Assembly (NCBI RefSeq): GCF_001613935.1
Contig: NZ_LQCI01000003.1
Location: forward strand, 186,001 to 250,000
Source of the DNA: Amycolatopsis regifaucium
Lineage (GTDB): Bacteria > Actinomycetota > Actinomycetes > Mycobacteriales > Pseudonocardiaceae
Length of the DNA stretch: 64,000 bases
Reading direction: 5' to 3'
Part shown: in pieces, positions 41,507 through 51,460 of the stretch
Position numbering within the stretch: the first letter of the stretch is position 1
How the letters are laid out: each line of letters opens with the position of its first letter
The notes under the pieces: generated by a model
Databases searched by the model: none
Seen by the model: only the letters and a program-made list of their open reading frames with translations
What the model was told of the DNA's origin: nothing
Translations under genes and position numbers: made by a program

Positions 41507-42124
41507 TTACGTCAGAAGCCGGTCGAGATCCAGTTTCACCGGAAACGGCTCGGTGGCGGCGAATTCGCCGGTCGTGGCCGGAGCGTCCTGGTAGCCGAGT
41601 TCGCCCGCCTGGTGGCAGGCGACCAGTGAGACCGGCTCGCTGAGGTCGACGATCCAGTAGTGCGGGATCCCCGCGTCGGCGTATTCGCCGTGTTTGGTCA
41701 CGTAGTCGGTGCGCTTCGAGCCCGGGGACACGATCTCGACCACGACGACGACGTCGTCCGCGTGATACATCGTGTCTTCCTCGTCGATCCGCTCGCCTGC
41801 TTCGCGAAGAGCGATGATCAGATCCGGTCGCCTGGCGAAACCCGGCTCGCCGGACGGCACCAGGCCCAGATCGACGTCGATGTCCTGGACGAATTCGAGA
41901 TGATCGGGCAGCTGGGCTTCCAGTTGCCTCGCCAAGGCGTAGAGCGCCTTGTTGTGTCTCCTCTTGGGACTCGGCGACATGACGAGGCGGCCTTCCACGA
42001 GCTCGGTGAATCCGGAATCGGGCTCACCGAGCGCCGCGTAGTCCGCGACCGACAGCAGGTGATCCGGGATGGCCCACCCTGGTTCACCGTGCGACCCGGC
42101 CGTGGAGTCGGGAAGGGCTGTCAC
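41507..42124 (-). CDS. Uma2-family (DUF820) PD-(D/E)XK nuclease-fold protein
   Basis: 205 residues. The Uma2 pattern is complete: the opening LSVADYAALGEPDSGFTELVEGRLVMSPSPKRRHN, then RPDLIIAL, and VVVVEIVSPGSKRTDYVTKHGEYADAGIPHYWIVDL. The conserved Asp, Glu and Lys (PD, EIVSP, K) match a restriction-endonuclease fold. Uma2 proteins are abundant in actinobacteria and cyanobacteria, often in many copies, with unclear biological role. Convergent with the preceding gene, 4 bp apart. Confidence 0.88.
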   Translation of the reverse strand: MTALPDSTAGSHGEPGWAIPDHLLSVADYAALGEPDSGFTELVEGRLVMSPSPKRRHNKALYALARQLEAQLPDHLEFVQDIDVDLGLVPSGEPGFARRPDLIIALREAGERIDEEDTMYHADDVVVVVEIVSPGSKRTDYVTKHGEYADAGIPHYWIVDLSEPVSLVACHQAGELGYQDAPATTGEFAATEPFPVKLDLDRLLT

Positions 42125-42197
42125 AGCGTCTCCTCACGTCTTCCACAGTGTCTCACGATCACCACGTGACCATCGGTGACCTTATCGGCGCGGAGAG

Positions 42198-43343
42198 TCA
42201 GCTCTTGCGTAGCTCACGCGCGATCACCATCCGCTGGATCTGGTTCGTGCCCTCGAAGATCTGCGGCACCTTCGCCTCCCGCATGTACCGCTCCACCGGG
42301 AAGTCCTTGGTGTAGCCCGCGCCGCCGAGCACCTGCACCGCGTCGGTGGTCACCTTCATCGCGCCGTCGGTCGCGACGAGCTTCGCGATCGACGCCTGCC
42401 GCTGGAACGGCAGTCCGCGGTCGCGGCGGCGCGCGGCGTCGAGGTACATCGCGCGCGAAGTCTCGACGGTCGCGGCCATGTCGGCCAGCAGGAACTCCAG
42501 CCCCTGGAATTCGATGATCGGCCGCCCGAACTGGGTGCGGCCCTTCGCGTACTCGAGTGCCTCGTCCAGCGCGGCCTGCGCGAGCCCGACGGCGCACGCG
42601 GCGATGCCCAGCCGTCCGGAACTGAGCGACGAGAGCGCGATCTTCAGGCCTTGGCCCTCTTCGCCGATTCGCCGGTCGACGTCGACGGTGGCGTCCTCGA
42701 ACATCAGCTGCGCGGTGGTCGACCCGGTGAGGCCCATTTTCCGCTCGGGCGGCGCGGACGAGAGGCCCGTGGTCGACGCGTCGACGAGCAGGCAGGAGAT
42801 GCCCTGCCCGCCGTCGTCGCTCGTGCGCACCATGGTCGTGTAGAAGTCGGCCTCGCCCGCGTGGGTGATCCACGCCTTCGTGCCGTTCACGACGTACTGG
42901 TCGCCGTCGAGCCGCGCGCGGGTCGAGAGAGCGGCCGCGTCGGAGCCGGCGTGGGTCTCCGACAGCGCGTACGCGCCCAGCAGGTCACCCTCCAGCATGT
43001 CGGGCAGCCAGCGGTCGCGCTGCGCGTCGGTGCCGTGGTGTGCCAGCGCGAAGCAGGACATCGTGTGCACGGAAAGCCCGACACCGACCGACATCCACGC
43101 GGCCGCGATCTCCTCGAGCACCTGCAGGTAGACCTCGTACGGCAGGTCGCCGCCGCCCCAGCGCTCCGAGTACGGCAGGCCGAGCAGCCCGGCCTGTCCG
43201 AGCAGCCGGAACTGCTCACGCGGGAAATGCGCGGTCTCCTCGTACTTGCTCGCGATCGGCGCCAGTTCCTCCCGCGCGATCTCCTTGGCCAGGTCGAGCA
43301 GGTCCTGGGCCTCGGTGCTGGGCAGCAGACGGTCCGCCGGCAT
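42198..43343 (-). CDS. Acyl-CoA dehydrogenase
   Basis: 381 residues from ATG 43343 (GGAGGAGC upstream). FAD flavoenzyme introducing a trans-2 double bond into acyl-CoA. Motifs: ALSETHAGSDAAAL near 130, ERKMGLTGSTTAQLMFED, the FAD/ETF segment YAKGRTQFGRPIIEFQGLEFLLADM, and the C-terminal catalytic region QVLGGAGYTKDFPVERYMREAKVPQIFEGTNQIQRMVIAREL with Glu in FEGTNQIQ. It faces a TetR gene across 103 bp with several operator-like half-sites, so it is probably induced by its acyl substrate. Confidence 0.94.
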   Translation of the reverse strand: MPADRLLPSTEAQDLLDLAKEIAREELAPIASKYEETAHFPREQFRLLGQAGLLGLPYSERWGGGDLPYEVYLQVLEEIAAAWMSVGVGLSVHTMSCFALAHHGTDAQRDRWLPDMLEGDLLGAYALSETHAGSDAAALSTRARLDGDQYVVNGTKAWITHAGEADFYTTMVRTSDDGGQGISCLLVDASTTGLSSAPPERKMGLTGSTTAQLMFEDATVDVDRRIGEEGQGLKIALSSLSSGRLGIAACAVGLAQAALDEALEYAKGRTQFGRPIIEFQGLEFLLADMAATVETSRAMYLDAARRRDRGLPFQRQASIAKLVATDGAMKVTTDAVQVLGGAGYTKDFPVERYMREAKVPQIFEGTNQIQRMVIARELRKS

Positions 43344-43359
43344 GGCTCCTCCGAGCTGA

Positions 43360-43420
43360 ACTGTACTCAAAACAGTACTGTGGGCTGATTCAGAGTACAG
43401 TAGAAGCCGCTGGGAGTACA
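43360..43420. promoter_or_regulatory. Operator cluster between acyl-CoA dehydrogenase and TetR
   Basis: ACTGTACTC (43360-43368) and its exact complement GAGTACAGT (43393-43401), with ACAGTACTGT, a perfect 10-bp palindrome, between them (43372-43381) and another GAGTACA at 43414-43420. Several copies of one half-site in a divergent promoter point to cooperative TetR binding. Confidence 0.6.
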
Positions 43421-43446
43421 TCGTCCGCGTAAGGGATAGTGATCGG

Positions 43447-44037
43447 ATGACCCCGCGCCGCCAGCCAACCGCGCGTCAGCGAGCACTGCTCTCGGAACTG
43501 GAGACGATCTTCCTCGCCGAGGGGTTCTCGCAGTTCACACTGGACGACCTCGCCGCCAGGCTGCGCTGCTCGAAGTCGACCCTCTACGCGCTCGCCCCGA
43601 GCAAGGAGCAGCTCGCGGTCAAGGTCGTCGCCCTCTTTTTCAAGGGCGCCGCCGAACTGCTGGAGGAGCGGATCGCCGGTATCGACGACGCGCGCAAGAT
43701 CCTCGGCGAGTACCTCGCCGGCATCTCCGAATACCTCAATCGCGCCTCGGCCGCCTTCATGACCGACATCGCCGAATTCGCCCCGGCACGCGACGCGTAT
43801 CAGCTCAACAGTCGCGCCGCGGCCCAGCGGATCCGGTCGTTCATCGATCGCGGCGTCACCGACGGTGTTTTTCGCGAGGTGCACGCGCGGCTGATCGCGG
43901 AAATGGCGGGATTGATCATCGAGGGAATCCAGACCGGGGTGCTCGGTCAGCGCGCCGGAGTGACGGACGCGGAGGCCTTCACCGCTTTGTCTGAACTCCT
44001 TCAGAGTGGAATCGCGACGCGTCAGCGTCTCCGTTGA
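43447..44037 (+). CDS. TetR-family regulator of the acyl-CoA dehydrogenase
   Basis: 196 residues. DNA-binding domain near 20-60: LAEGFSQFTLDDLAARLRCSKSTLYALAPSKEQL. The helical C-terminal domain (with IAEFAPARDAYQLNSRAAAQRI and IIEGIQTGVLGQ) belongs to a group of actinobacterial repressors of lipid metabolism. Divergent from the dehydrogenase; the intergenic half-sites ACTGTACTC/GAGTACAGT are the likely targets. Confidence 0.9.
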   Translation: MTPRRQPTARQRALLSELETIFLAEGFSQFTLDDLAARLRCSKSTLYALAPSKEQLAVKVVALFFKGAAELLEERIAGIDDARKILGEYLAGISEYLNRASAAFMTDIAEFAPARDAYQLNSRAAAQRIRSFIDRGVTDGVFREVHARLIAEMAGLIIEGIQTGVLGQRAGVTDAEAFTALSELLQSGIATRQRLR

Positions 44038-44104
44038 GGGTGGCGGCGGGGGCATGGATGGAGGCCTTGAACCCAAAATGTCCTGAAATGACAATTCTGG
44101 TGGG

Positions 44105-45076
44105 ATGAGTGCCGCCTCGGCTAGCATCGCGCCCGTGATCGTCGTAGGTGGAGAGGCGCTGGTCGACCTCGTTCCCGGTGAACCGTTGGATTCCACTGTG
44201 GACGGTGGGCTGCGCGCGCTGCTGCCGCGGATGGGCGGTGGTCCGTACAACGTCGCGCTCGCCGCCGGCCGGCTCGGCGTACCGGCCGGCTTCTTCTCGC
44301 GGGTGTCGAACGACCGGTTCGGCGTCGCGCTGGTGGACCGGTTGCGCGCTTCCGGCGTCGACACCACCTTGCTGCAGCGGGGAAACGAGCCGACGACGCT
44401 CGCCGTGGTCGCGCTCGACGAAAAGGGTTCCGCTCAGTACACCTTCTATACCGAAGGCACCGCGGACAGGCTGGTCGGCGATCCCGGCCCGCTGCCGGAG
44501 AATGTGACCGCGCTCTCGCTCGGCACCCTCGGCATGGTCCTGGAACCGGGTGCGAGCACGTACGAAACCGTGTTGCGCCGCGAATCCGCCCGCGGCGTCC
44601 TGACCGTCCTCGACCCGAACATCCGTGAGGCGTTGATCACGGATCCGGCGGCGTACCGGGCGCGGTTCGAGTCCTGGCTGCCGCATATCCGGCTGCTCAA
44701 GATCTCCGACGATGACACGGAATGGCTCGCCGAAGGCGCCGATCCGGTCGACGCGGCAAAGGTCTGGACCTCTTGCGGCGTCGATGCCGTGGTGCTCACC
44801 CGGGGCGCGCAGGGGCTGTCCGTCATCACACAGGCGGGGGAAATCGCGCGGGTCCCGTCACGCCGAGTCGCCGTCGTGGACACGATCGGTGCGGGCGACA
44901 CCGTGCACGGCGCCCTGCTGGCGTGGCTGTACTCGAACCAGGTGCGCGACTTGTCCACACTCGACGCCGACGGCTGGCGTTCGGCGCTCGAATTCGCGGC
45001 CAAAGCGGCGTCGATCACGGTCTCGCGGAGTGGTGCGGAACCGCCGACGACCGGAGATATGGCATCCGCCGTGTGA
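44105..45076 (+). CDS. PfkB-family carbohydrate kinase (fructokinase-like)
   Basis: 323 residues from ATG 44105; GTG 44135 (VIVVGGEALVDLVPG) is an alternative start. Ribokinase fold: N-terminal GGGPYNVALAAGRLG substrate region and the C-terminal signature DTIGAGDTVHGALLAW with the catalytic Asp. DPNIREALI and LKISDDDTEWL are typical of fructokinase/2-keto-3-deoxygluconate kinase relatives. Phosphorylates a sugar or nucleoside with ATP; the sugar is not known. Single gene, 67 bp after the TetR gene. Confidence 0.9.
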   Translation: MSAASASIAPVIVVGGEALVDLVPGEPLDSTVDGGLRALLPRMGGGPYNVALAAGRLGVPAGFFSRVSNDRFGVALVDRLRASGVDTTLLQRGNEPTTLAVVALDEKGSAQYTFYTEGTADRLVGDPGPLPENVTALSLGTLGMVLEPGASTYETVLRRESARGVLTVLDPNIREALITDPAAYRARFESWLPHIRLLKISDDDTEWLAEGADPVDAAKVWTSCGVDAVVLTRGAQGLSVITQAGEIARVPSRRVAVVDTIGAGDTVHGALLAWLYSNQVRDLSTLDADGWRSALEFAAKAASITVSRSGAEPPTTGDMASAV

Positions 45077-45268
45077 ACCTGGTCCCAAACGGGCTGTTGT
45101 GAGCAACTCACCCGCTGCGCGGTGACCCCATTCTCGACTAGCGTGGAGGGGAATTCATACCCCAGCGGGGCGGTGTGCAGCGAGGCCGTGGGTCACGCGC
45201 GTGAAAGAGGGCGTACCTGTGGAACCTACAGGCGCCGCCGGCCCGTGCTGAACGTGAGAGGGACTTAC

Positions 45269-46585
<1,317 letters not shown>

Positions 46586-46602
46586 TCCCGCCTCCGGCAA
46601 GC

Positions 46603-46655
46603 GCAATGAAGGGGCCTTTCATCGCAAATTTCGCGATGAAAGGCCCCTTCATTGC
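46603..46655. terminator. Perfect hairpin after gltA
   Basis: 23-bp perfect arms (46603-46625, 46633-46655) around an A/T-rich 7-nt loop. The arm is nearly identical to the one at 12010, differing in one base near the loop that is compensated on the other side. It stands between gltA and the photolyase gene, both on the plus strand. Confidence 0.85.
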
Positions 46656-46699
46656 ATCCGGAGGTGCGAGGAACGCAGCCCGCGCCTAGGGTTTCCGGG

Positions 46700-48049
46700 G
46701 TGACCAGAGAAGCCCCCGTAGTGCTGTGGTTCCGCCGCGACCTCCGCCTCGGCGACCACGCGGCCCTGCTGGAAGCCTCGAAGCACAGCAAGCACGTCCT
46801 CGCGCTGTACGTCCTCGACGACGCGCTCCTCAAGCCCTCCGGTGCCCCGCGTGTCGCGTTCCTGCACGGCTGCCTGAAGGCGCTCGACGAGCAGCTCGGC
46901 GGACGGCTCATGCTCGTCGAGGGCGACCCGGTCAAGGAGGTCGTCAAGGCCGCGCGCGAGATCGGCGCCTCCGCCGTGCACGTCAGCGCGGACACCGGCC
47001 CGTACGGCCGTCGCCGGGACGCCGAAGTCGCGAAAGCGTTGGCAGAGCACGACATCGCGTGGACGGAGACGGGATCCTCCTACGCGATCACGCCCGGCCG
47101 GGTCGTCAAACCCGACGGCGATCCCTATCGCGTGTTCAGCCCGTTCCATCGCGCCTGGACGCGCCACGGCTGGCCGCCGCCCGCGGACACCGGAAAGTCC
47201 ATAGTGGACTGGGTGGCGCCGCCGCGTTCGGTGAAGCTCCCGAAAACGCCGTCCCTGAAGGGAATGGAGCTGCCGGAGCCGGGCGAGAGGGCCGCGCTGG
47301 AGCGCTGGCACGAGTTCCTCGACGACGGCATCGAAACCTACGACGAAGACCGCGACCGCCCGGATCGTCCCGGTACGACAAGGCTTTCGCCTTATCTGCG
47401 CTGGGGATGCGTCCACCCGCGCACCCTGCTCGCCGACATCGCCGGAAACGAAGGGGCCGGCGCGACTTCACTGCGTGGCGAGTTCGCCTGGCGCGAGTTC
47501 CACGCCGACGTGCTGTGGCACCGCCCCGAAACCGCGCGGAAGAACTACGACTCCCGATTCGACGCCATCGAGTACGAGCAGGACGACGACGCCTTCGAGC
47601 GATGGTGCGCGGGGCGAACCGGCTTCCCGATCGTCGATGCCGGGATGCGGCAGCTGCTCGCCGAGGGCTGGATGCACAACCGCGTCCGGATGATCGTGGC
47701 GAGTTTCCTGGTCAAGGACCTGCATCTGCCGTGGTGGCTCGGCGCACGGCATTTCATGAAGCATCTGGTCGACGGCGATCTCGCGTCGAACCAGCTGAAC
47801 TGGCAGTGGGTCGCCGGGAGCGGAACCGACGCCGCGCCGTACTTCCGGGTCTTCAACCCGACGACGCAGGGGGAGAAGTTCGACCCCTCCGGCGACTACG
47901 TCCGCCGTTACGTCCCTGAACTCCGCTCCGTGCGAGGGAAAGCCGTACACAAACCTGCCGACGTGCCCGGATACCCCGCGCCCATGGTCGACCACGCCCA
48001 CGAACGCCAGGTCGCCCTCGAACGCTACGGCGCGATCAAAGGTACGTGA
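46700..48049 (+). CDS. phrB: Deoxyribodipyrimidine photolyase
   Basis: 449 residues from GTG 46700, 45 bp after the hairpin at 46603. Repairs cyclobutane pyrimidine dimers with light, using FAD and an antenna cofactor. N-terminal antenna domain VLWFRRDLRLGDHAALLEA; FAD-binding C-terminal domain with TRLSPYLRWGCVHPRTLL, EFAWREFHADVLWHRP, GFPIVDAGMRQLLAEGWMHNRVRMIVASFLVKDLHLPWWLGARHFM and ASNQLNWQWVAGSGTDAAPYFRVFNP, all class I photolyase signatures. The stop TGA lies in the left arm of the next hairpin. Confidence 0.95.
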   Translation: MTREAPVVLWFRRDLRLGDHAALLEASKHSKHVLALYVLDDALLKPSGAPRVAFLHGCLKALDEQLGGRLMLVEGDPVKEVVKAAREIGASAVHVSADTGPYGRRRDAEVAKALAEHDIAWTETGSSYAITPGRVVKPDGDPYRVFSPFHRAWTRHGWPPPADTGKSIVDWVAPPRSVKLPKTPSLKGMELPEPGERAALERWHEFLDDGIETYDEDRDRPDRPGTTRLSPYLRWGCVHPRTLLADIAGNEGAGATSLRGEFAWREFHADVLWHRPETARKNYDSRFDAIEYEQDDDAFERWCAGRTGFPIVDAGMRQLLAEGWMHNRVRMIVASFLVKDLHLPWWLGARHFMKHLVDGDLASNQLNWQWVAGSGTDAAPYFRVFNPTTQGEKFDPSGDYVRRYVPELRSVRGKAVHKPADVPGYPAPMVDHAHERQVALERYGAIKGT

Positions 48050-48096
48050 AGGCCCCCTTCATGTACTTAGGCGCAAGGAAGGGGGCCTTCATGTAC
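48042..48096. terminator. Hairpin containing the photolyase stop codon
   Basis: 19-bp arms (48042-48060 and 48078-48096) with one mismatch and a 17-nt loop. The photolyase TGA is 48047-48049. ATGTACTT follows both arms, giving a short direct repeat. Convergent with the ABC permease gene, whose stop is 6 bp further. Confidence 0.8.
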
Positions 48097-48101
48097 TTGG
48101 G

Positions 48102-49292
48102 TCAGCCGCGAAGCGCCTCGGTCAGCTTGATCCGGCTGCCGACCCGCAGGACGCTGTTCTGGTAGATCCGCGCGCCCAGCCAGGTGAACAGGGCGATGGC
48201 GCCCACGGTCAGCCCCAGCGACAGCGCGACTTCCCACACCTCGACGGTCCCGGCCGCGATCCGCGCCGGCATCAGCACGGGGGAAAGCAGCGGCACCAGG
48301 GAAAGGATCTTCGTTCCCGTCCCGTCCGGCGCCTGCGCCAGCAGATTGAACCCGACGATGAACCCGAGGATCAGCACGATGTTGACCGGGCCGATGACCG
48401 ACTGCGTGTCCTCCTGGCGGGAGACCAGCGAGCCCATCGCGCCGTACACCGTGGCGTACAGAAGGAAGCCGAGCAGGTACCAGACCACGCCCCACAGCAG
48501 CGCGCTCGTCGCGACGCCGGACAGCGTCAGCACGTTGGTCGCCGAAGCGACGATCAACCCGGCGCCGCCGATGATCACCAGCTGGGTCAGCCCGACCAGG
48601 CCGAGCCCGATCACCTTGCCCAGCAGCAGATGCCACGGCCGGACGGTGGACAGCAGGATCTCCACGACCCGGCTGGACTTCTCTTCGACCACGCCCTGTG
48701 CGACCAGCGTCCCGTAGGTCACGATGCTCATGTACAGCAGCACGGCCACGATCAGCCCGATCACCATCCGCTGCGACTTCTCGGGGTCCGGCGGTTTGAT
48801 CGAGTCGACCTCGACCTGGGTCTGGTGGACCGTTTGCATCACTTCTTCCGGCGTCCGCTGGGCCTCGGAAAGGATGCCGTTCAGCACTTCCTGCTGGGAC
48901 ACGCCGTTCAGCACGGCACGCAGTTCGGTGCCCAGCTCGGATTTGACGAGCACCTTGAGGTCGGTGGCGTTGCCGGACAGCAGCGCGTCGAGATCGCCGT
49001 TCTCGACCTGCGACCGGCCCTGCGCCGGGTCGGCGACGGTGACGGTCTCGATCTTCTCGCCGAGTGCCGCGCCCGCGGTCTGGAGCTGTTGCGCGATCCC
49101 GGCGGTCTGACCGGTGAGCCCGACCTTGCTCTTGTCCTCGTTGCTGATCAACGTGGACTGGAGCAGGACGTAACCCATCAGCATGACCAGCAGCACGGCG
49201 GTGCCGATCACGAAGGACCTGGTGCGCAGGCGGGTGTTCAGCTCACGTTTGGCGATGAGCCGGACCGCGCGCCACGAAGAGACGGTGTTCAT
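48102..49292 (-). CDS. ABC-2 family exporter permease, NatB/YhaP-like
   Basis: 396 residues from ATG 49292 overlapping the ATPase stop by ATGA. One N-terminal helix (about 26-46), a 150-residue extracellular domain, then five or six helices with the family pattern GVVEEKSSRVVEILLSTVRPWHLLLGKVIGLGLVGL. NatB-type permeases export ions or peptides. Last gene of a six-gene operon headed by an XRE regulator. The large extracellular domain (IETVTVADPAQGRSQVENGDLDALL) is where a substrate or extracellular partner would bind. Confidence 0.9.
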   Translation of the reverse strand: MNTVSSWRAVRLIAKRELNTRLRTRSFVIGTAVLLVMLMGYVLLQSTLISNEDKSKVGLTGQTAGIAQQLQTAGAALGEKIETVTVADPAQGRSQVENGDLDALLSGNATDLKVLVKSELGTELRAVLNGVSQQEVLNGILSEAQRTPEEVMQTVHQTQVEVDSIKPPDPEKSQRMVIGLIVAVLLYMSIVTYGTLVAQGVVEEKSSRVVEILLSTVRPWHLLLGKVIGLGLVGLTQLVIIGGAGLIVASATNVLTLSGVATSALLWGVVWYLLGFLLYATVYGAMGSLVSRQEDTQSVIGPVNIVLILGFIVGFNLLAQAPDGTGTKILSLVPLLSPVLMPARIAAGTVEVWEVALSLGLTVGAIALFTWLGARIYQNSVLRVGSRIKLTEALRG

Positions 49293-50230
49293 GCGGAAAC
49301 TCCTTGTGCGGCAGGCCGTTCGGCGGCGGGCTTCTCGGCGACGGCGTCGCGGAACAGCTCGGTCAGCGAACGCCTGCGCTTGCTGAACTCGGTGACCGGG
49401 CCGGTCGCCAGCGCCGCGGCGAGCACGGCCTGATCGTCGGCGTGGTCTTCGAGTTCGAGGACCGTCGTCGGCCCGTTCTGCTCGACCACTCGCGTGCCGG
49501 GGACGGCCGACGCCCAGCCGGGTGCGGCGTTCGGCGCGGTGACGACGAGGCCGTTGCCCGCGCCTGCCGTCAGGTCCGCGACGGTGCCGGAGGCGACCAT
49601 CCGTCCACTTCGGATGATGCCGACCCGGTCGCACAACCGCTCGACCAGATCCAGCTGGTGACTGGAGAACACCACCGGCACGCCGGTCGCGGCCTTCTCG
49701 CGCAACACCCCGCTCATCACGTCCACGGCCAGCGGGTCGAGTCCGGAGAACGGTTCGTCGAGCACCAGCACCTTCGGGTCGTGCACCAGCGCGGCCGCCA
49801 GCTGCACGCGCTGCTGGTTGCCGAGGCTCAGTTTCTGCACCTCGTCCTTGCGGCGTTCGCCGAGACCGAGCCGGGAGATCCAGTTCTCCGCGCTGCGGTG
49901 GGCGTCGTTGGCCGACATCCCGTGCAGTTCCGCGAGATAGACCAGCTGCTCCAGCACCTTCATCTTCGGGTACAACCCGCGTTCTTCCGGCATGTACCCG
50001 ATGTGGGTGCGGGTCTCGTGCGTGATCGGCGTGCCACCGAACCGCACCTGCCCGGAATCGGCGGCCAGCACGCCGAGCACGATCCGCATCGTGGTGGTCT
50101 TGCCCGCCCCGTTACTGCCGACGAACCCGAACAGTTCGCCGGGCTGGACCTCGAAGCTCACCTGATCCAGCGCGACCTTCGCGCCGTAGCTCTTGGAGAT
50201 CCGGTCGATCTCCAGTTTCCCCTCGCTCAT
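49289..50230 (-). CDS. ABC exporter ATPase, NatA/YhaQ-like
   Basis: 313 residues from ATG 50230, overlapping the small membrane protein's stop by ATGA (a GTG two codons earlier is possible). Walker A GSNGAGKTTTMR, Q loop YMPEERGLYPKM, signature LSLGNQQRVQLAAAL (SLGN instead of SGGQ, as in NatA/YhaQ), Walker B VLVLDEPFSGLDP and switch His FSSHQLDLVE. The C-terminal 100 residues contain a beta-rich accessory domain. It pairs with the permease at 48102. Confidence 0.92.
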   Translation of the reverse strand: MSEGKLEIDRISKSYGAKVALDQVSFEVQPGELFGFVGSNGAGKTTTMRIVLGVLAADSGQVRFGGTPITHETRTHIGYMPEERGLYPKMKVLEQLVYLAELHGMSANDAHRSAENWISRLGLGERRKDEVQKLSLGNQQRVQLAAALVHDPKVLVLDEPFSGLDPLAVDVMSGVLREKAATGVPVVFSSHQLDLVERLCDRVGIIRSGRMVASGTVADLTAGAGNGLVVTAPNAAPGWASAVPGTRVVEQNGPTTVLELEDHADDQAVLAAALATGPVTEFSKRRRSLTELFRDAVAEKPAAERPAAQGVSA

Positions 50231-50457
50231 TTCCACTTCCCCTCCTCGAAATACCGCACCAGCGCCGTGAAACCCCGGTGGACGCCGGAGATCGTGCGGT
50301 TTCGCTGGATCACTCCATCCAGCTTGACGTTGCTCACCACCGAAGTGGCCCGGTACACCAGGACGGCCCGTCCCACGCCGGTGACGATTCCGCCGGTCAC
50401 CAGCGCGACGGCGACCACCCCGATGGACACCTTGTAACGCTTCTTGCCCCCGGTCAT
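50227..50457 (-). CDS. Small single-helix membrane protein
   Basis: 76 residues, from ATG 50457 overlapping the preceding stop by ATGA and overlapping the ATPase start the same way. A basic start (TGGKKRYK) is followed by one hydrophobic helix (about 10-31) and a 45-residue domain ending VRYFEEGKWK, probably outside the membrane. No known family. Its place between twin membrane proteins and the ABC exporter suggests a partner or modulator of the pump. Confidence 0.8.
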   Translation of the reverse strand: MTGGKKRYKVSIGVVAVALVTGGIVTGVGRAVLVYRATSVVSNVKLDGVIQRNRTISGVHRGFTALVRYFEEGKWK

Positions 50458-50912
50458 CCCGGAGCCACCCCCTCGTCGAAGTCTTCGGGATCGTCGTCCG
50501 GCAGCTTCCAGGCGAGCCAGAGTGCCGGCAGCGACGTTCCGAAGACGAGCAACGCCGCCGTCATCGCGGCCAGCAGGGAACCGGCATCCGGTTGCGCCGC
50601 CGCGTAAAGCCCATAGCCGAGGTCCACCAGCATGAGGAGGCAGATCCCTTGGAAGGCGCTGTAGTGCGCCCTGTCCCGTAGAAGCAGTTCACGCTCGTCG
50701 AGGTCACCCGCCGCGGAACCGGGTCTGCCGACGGCCTTGCGCAGTACCGCGGCGGTGCCGACGCAGAGGCAAAGTCCGGGCCCCATCAGGCCGACGGCGA
50801 ACCACAGGGTCGGTTCGCGGAGCAAAGCCGCCCCGGCGATCACGACGAGATGGCCGATCGCCGCGGAAACGGCGAGGCGACGGCGGTCAGACCGCGTCCG
50901 GGTGACGGTCAC
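50454..50912 (-). CDS. Four-helix membrane protein, paralogue 2, DDDPEDF tail
   Basis: 152 residues from GTG 50912, overlapping the preceding stop by GTGA. Four hydrophobic helices (about 14-30, 38-57, 88-105, 115-133) and a cytoplasmic tail LPDDDPEDFDEG. The same tail and the same central segment (LDEREL/LRDR before helix 3) occur in the neighbour at 50909-51460, so the two arose by duplication. They resemble the small DUF2178-like membrane proteins that accompany XRE regulators in Firmicutes and actinobacteria, whose function is unknown. Confidence 0.8.
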   Translation of the reverse strand: MTVTRTRSDRRRLAVSAAIGHLVVIAGAALLREPTLWFAVGLMGPGLCLCVGTAAVLRKAVGRPGSAAGDLDERELLLRDRAHYSAFQGICLLMLVDLGYGLYAAAQPDAGSLLAAMTAALLVFGTSLPALWLAWKLPDDDPEDFDEGVAPG

Positions 50913-51460
50913 GCCAGGCCCCCTTCGTCTTCGGCGAAGTCTTCGGGATCGTCGTCCGGCAGTGTCCAGCCGAGGACGACGCCGGACAGCGTGGTGCCGG
51001 TGACCAGCAGCGCGCAGGTCATCATCGCGCCGCGGGCGCCCCCGTTGTCGGTGCCGGCGACGATCAGGCCGTAGAGCACCGAGATGAACATCAGCACCAC
51101 CAGCACCTGGTAGCTGACGAAGGTGACGCGGTGGCGCCATTCCCGCTCGCGCTCGTCGAGCCGCAAGGAGAAGCCGCCGCTCATCTTGCCGGTGAGGATC
51201 CGCAGCAGGTAGTGGGCGAGACCGGCGATCACCGCGCCACCGAACCAGGCCAGGACGAAGTACAGTTCCGGTTGCCGGTGGAACAGTGTCGCGCCGACGA
51301 TCAGGATCAGGTCGCCGGCCACCACGAGCACGCTCAAGGTCCGGCGGCGTTTGCGCGTCCGCCAGGCGGGCAGCCGCCGGGCGCGTTTGCGTTCCACTTC
51401 CTCCCAGCGTTCCTGCTGTCGTTCCCAGTAGGCCGCGAGGCGGCCTCGCTGGTCGCTCAT
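50909..51460 (-). CDS. Four-helix membrane protein, paralogue 1, DDDPEDF tail
   Basis: 183 residues from ATG 51460, overlapping the XRE stop by ATGA and preceded by GGAGGGGGG. A 40-residue basic, probably coiled N-terminal segment (YWERQQERWEEVERKRARR) precedes four helices with LDEREREWRHR before helix 3 and the acidic tail LGWTLPDDDPEDFAEDEG. Paralogue of the next gene, which lacks the N-terminal coil. The conserved DDDPEDF tail is a strong family mark and a possible docking site for the XRE protein or the ABC ATPase. Confidence 0.82.
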   Translation of the reverse strand: MSDQRGRLAAYWERQQERWEEVERKRARRLPAWRTRKRRRTLSVLVVAGDLILIVGATLFHRQPELYFVLAWFGGAVIAGLAHYLLRILTGKMSGGFSLRLDEREREWRHRVTFVSYQVLVVLMFISVLYGLIVAGTDNGGARGAMMTCALLVTGTTLSGVVLGWTLPDDDPEDFAEDEGGLA

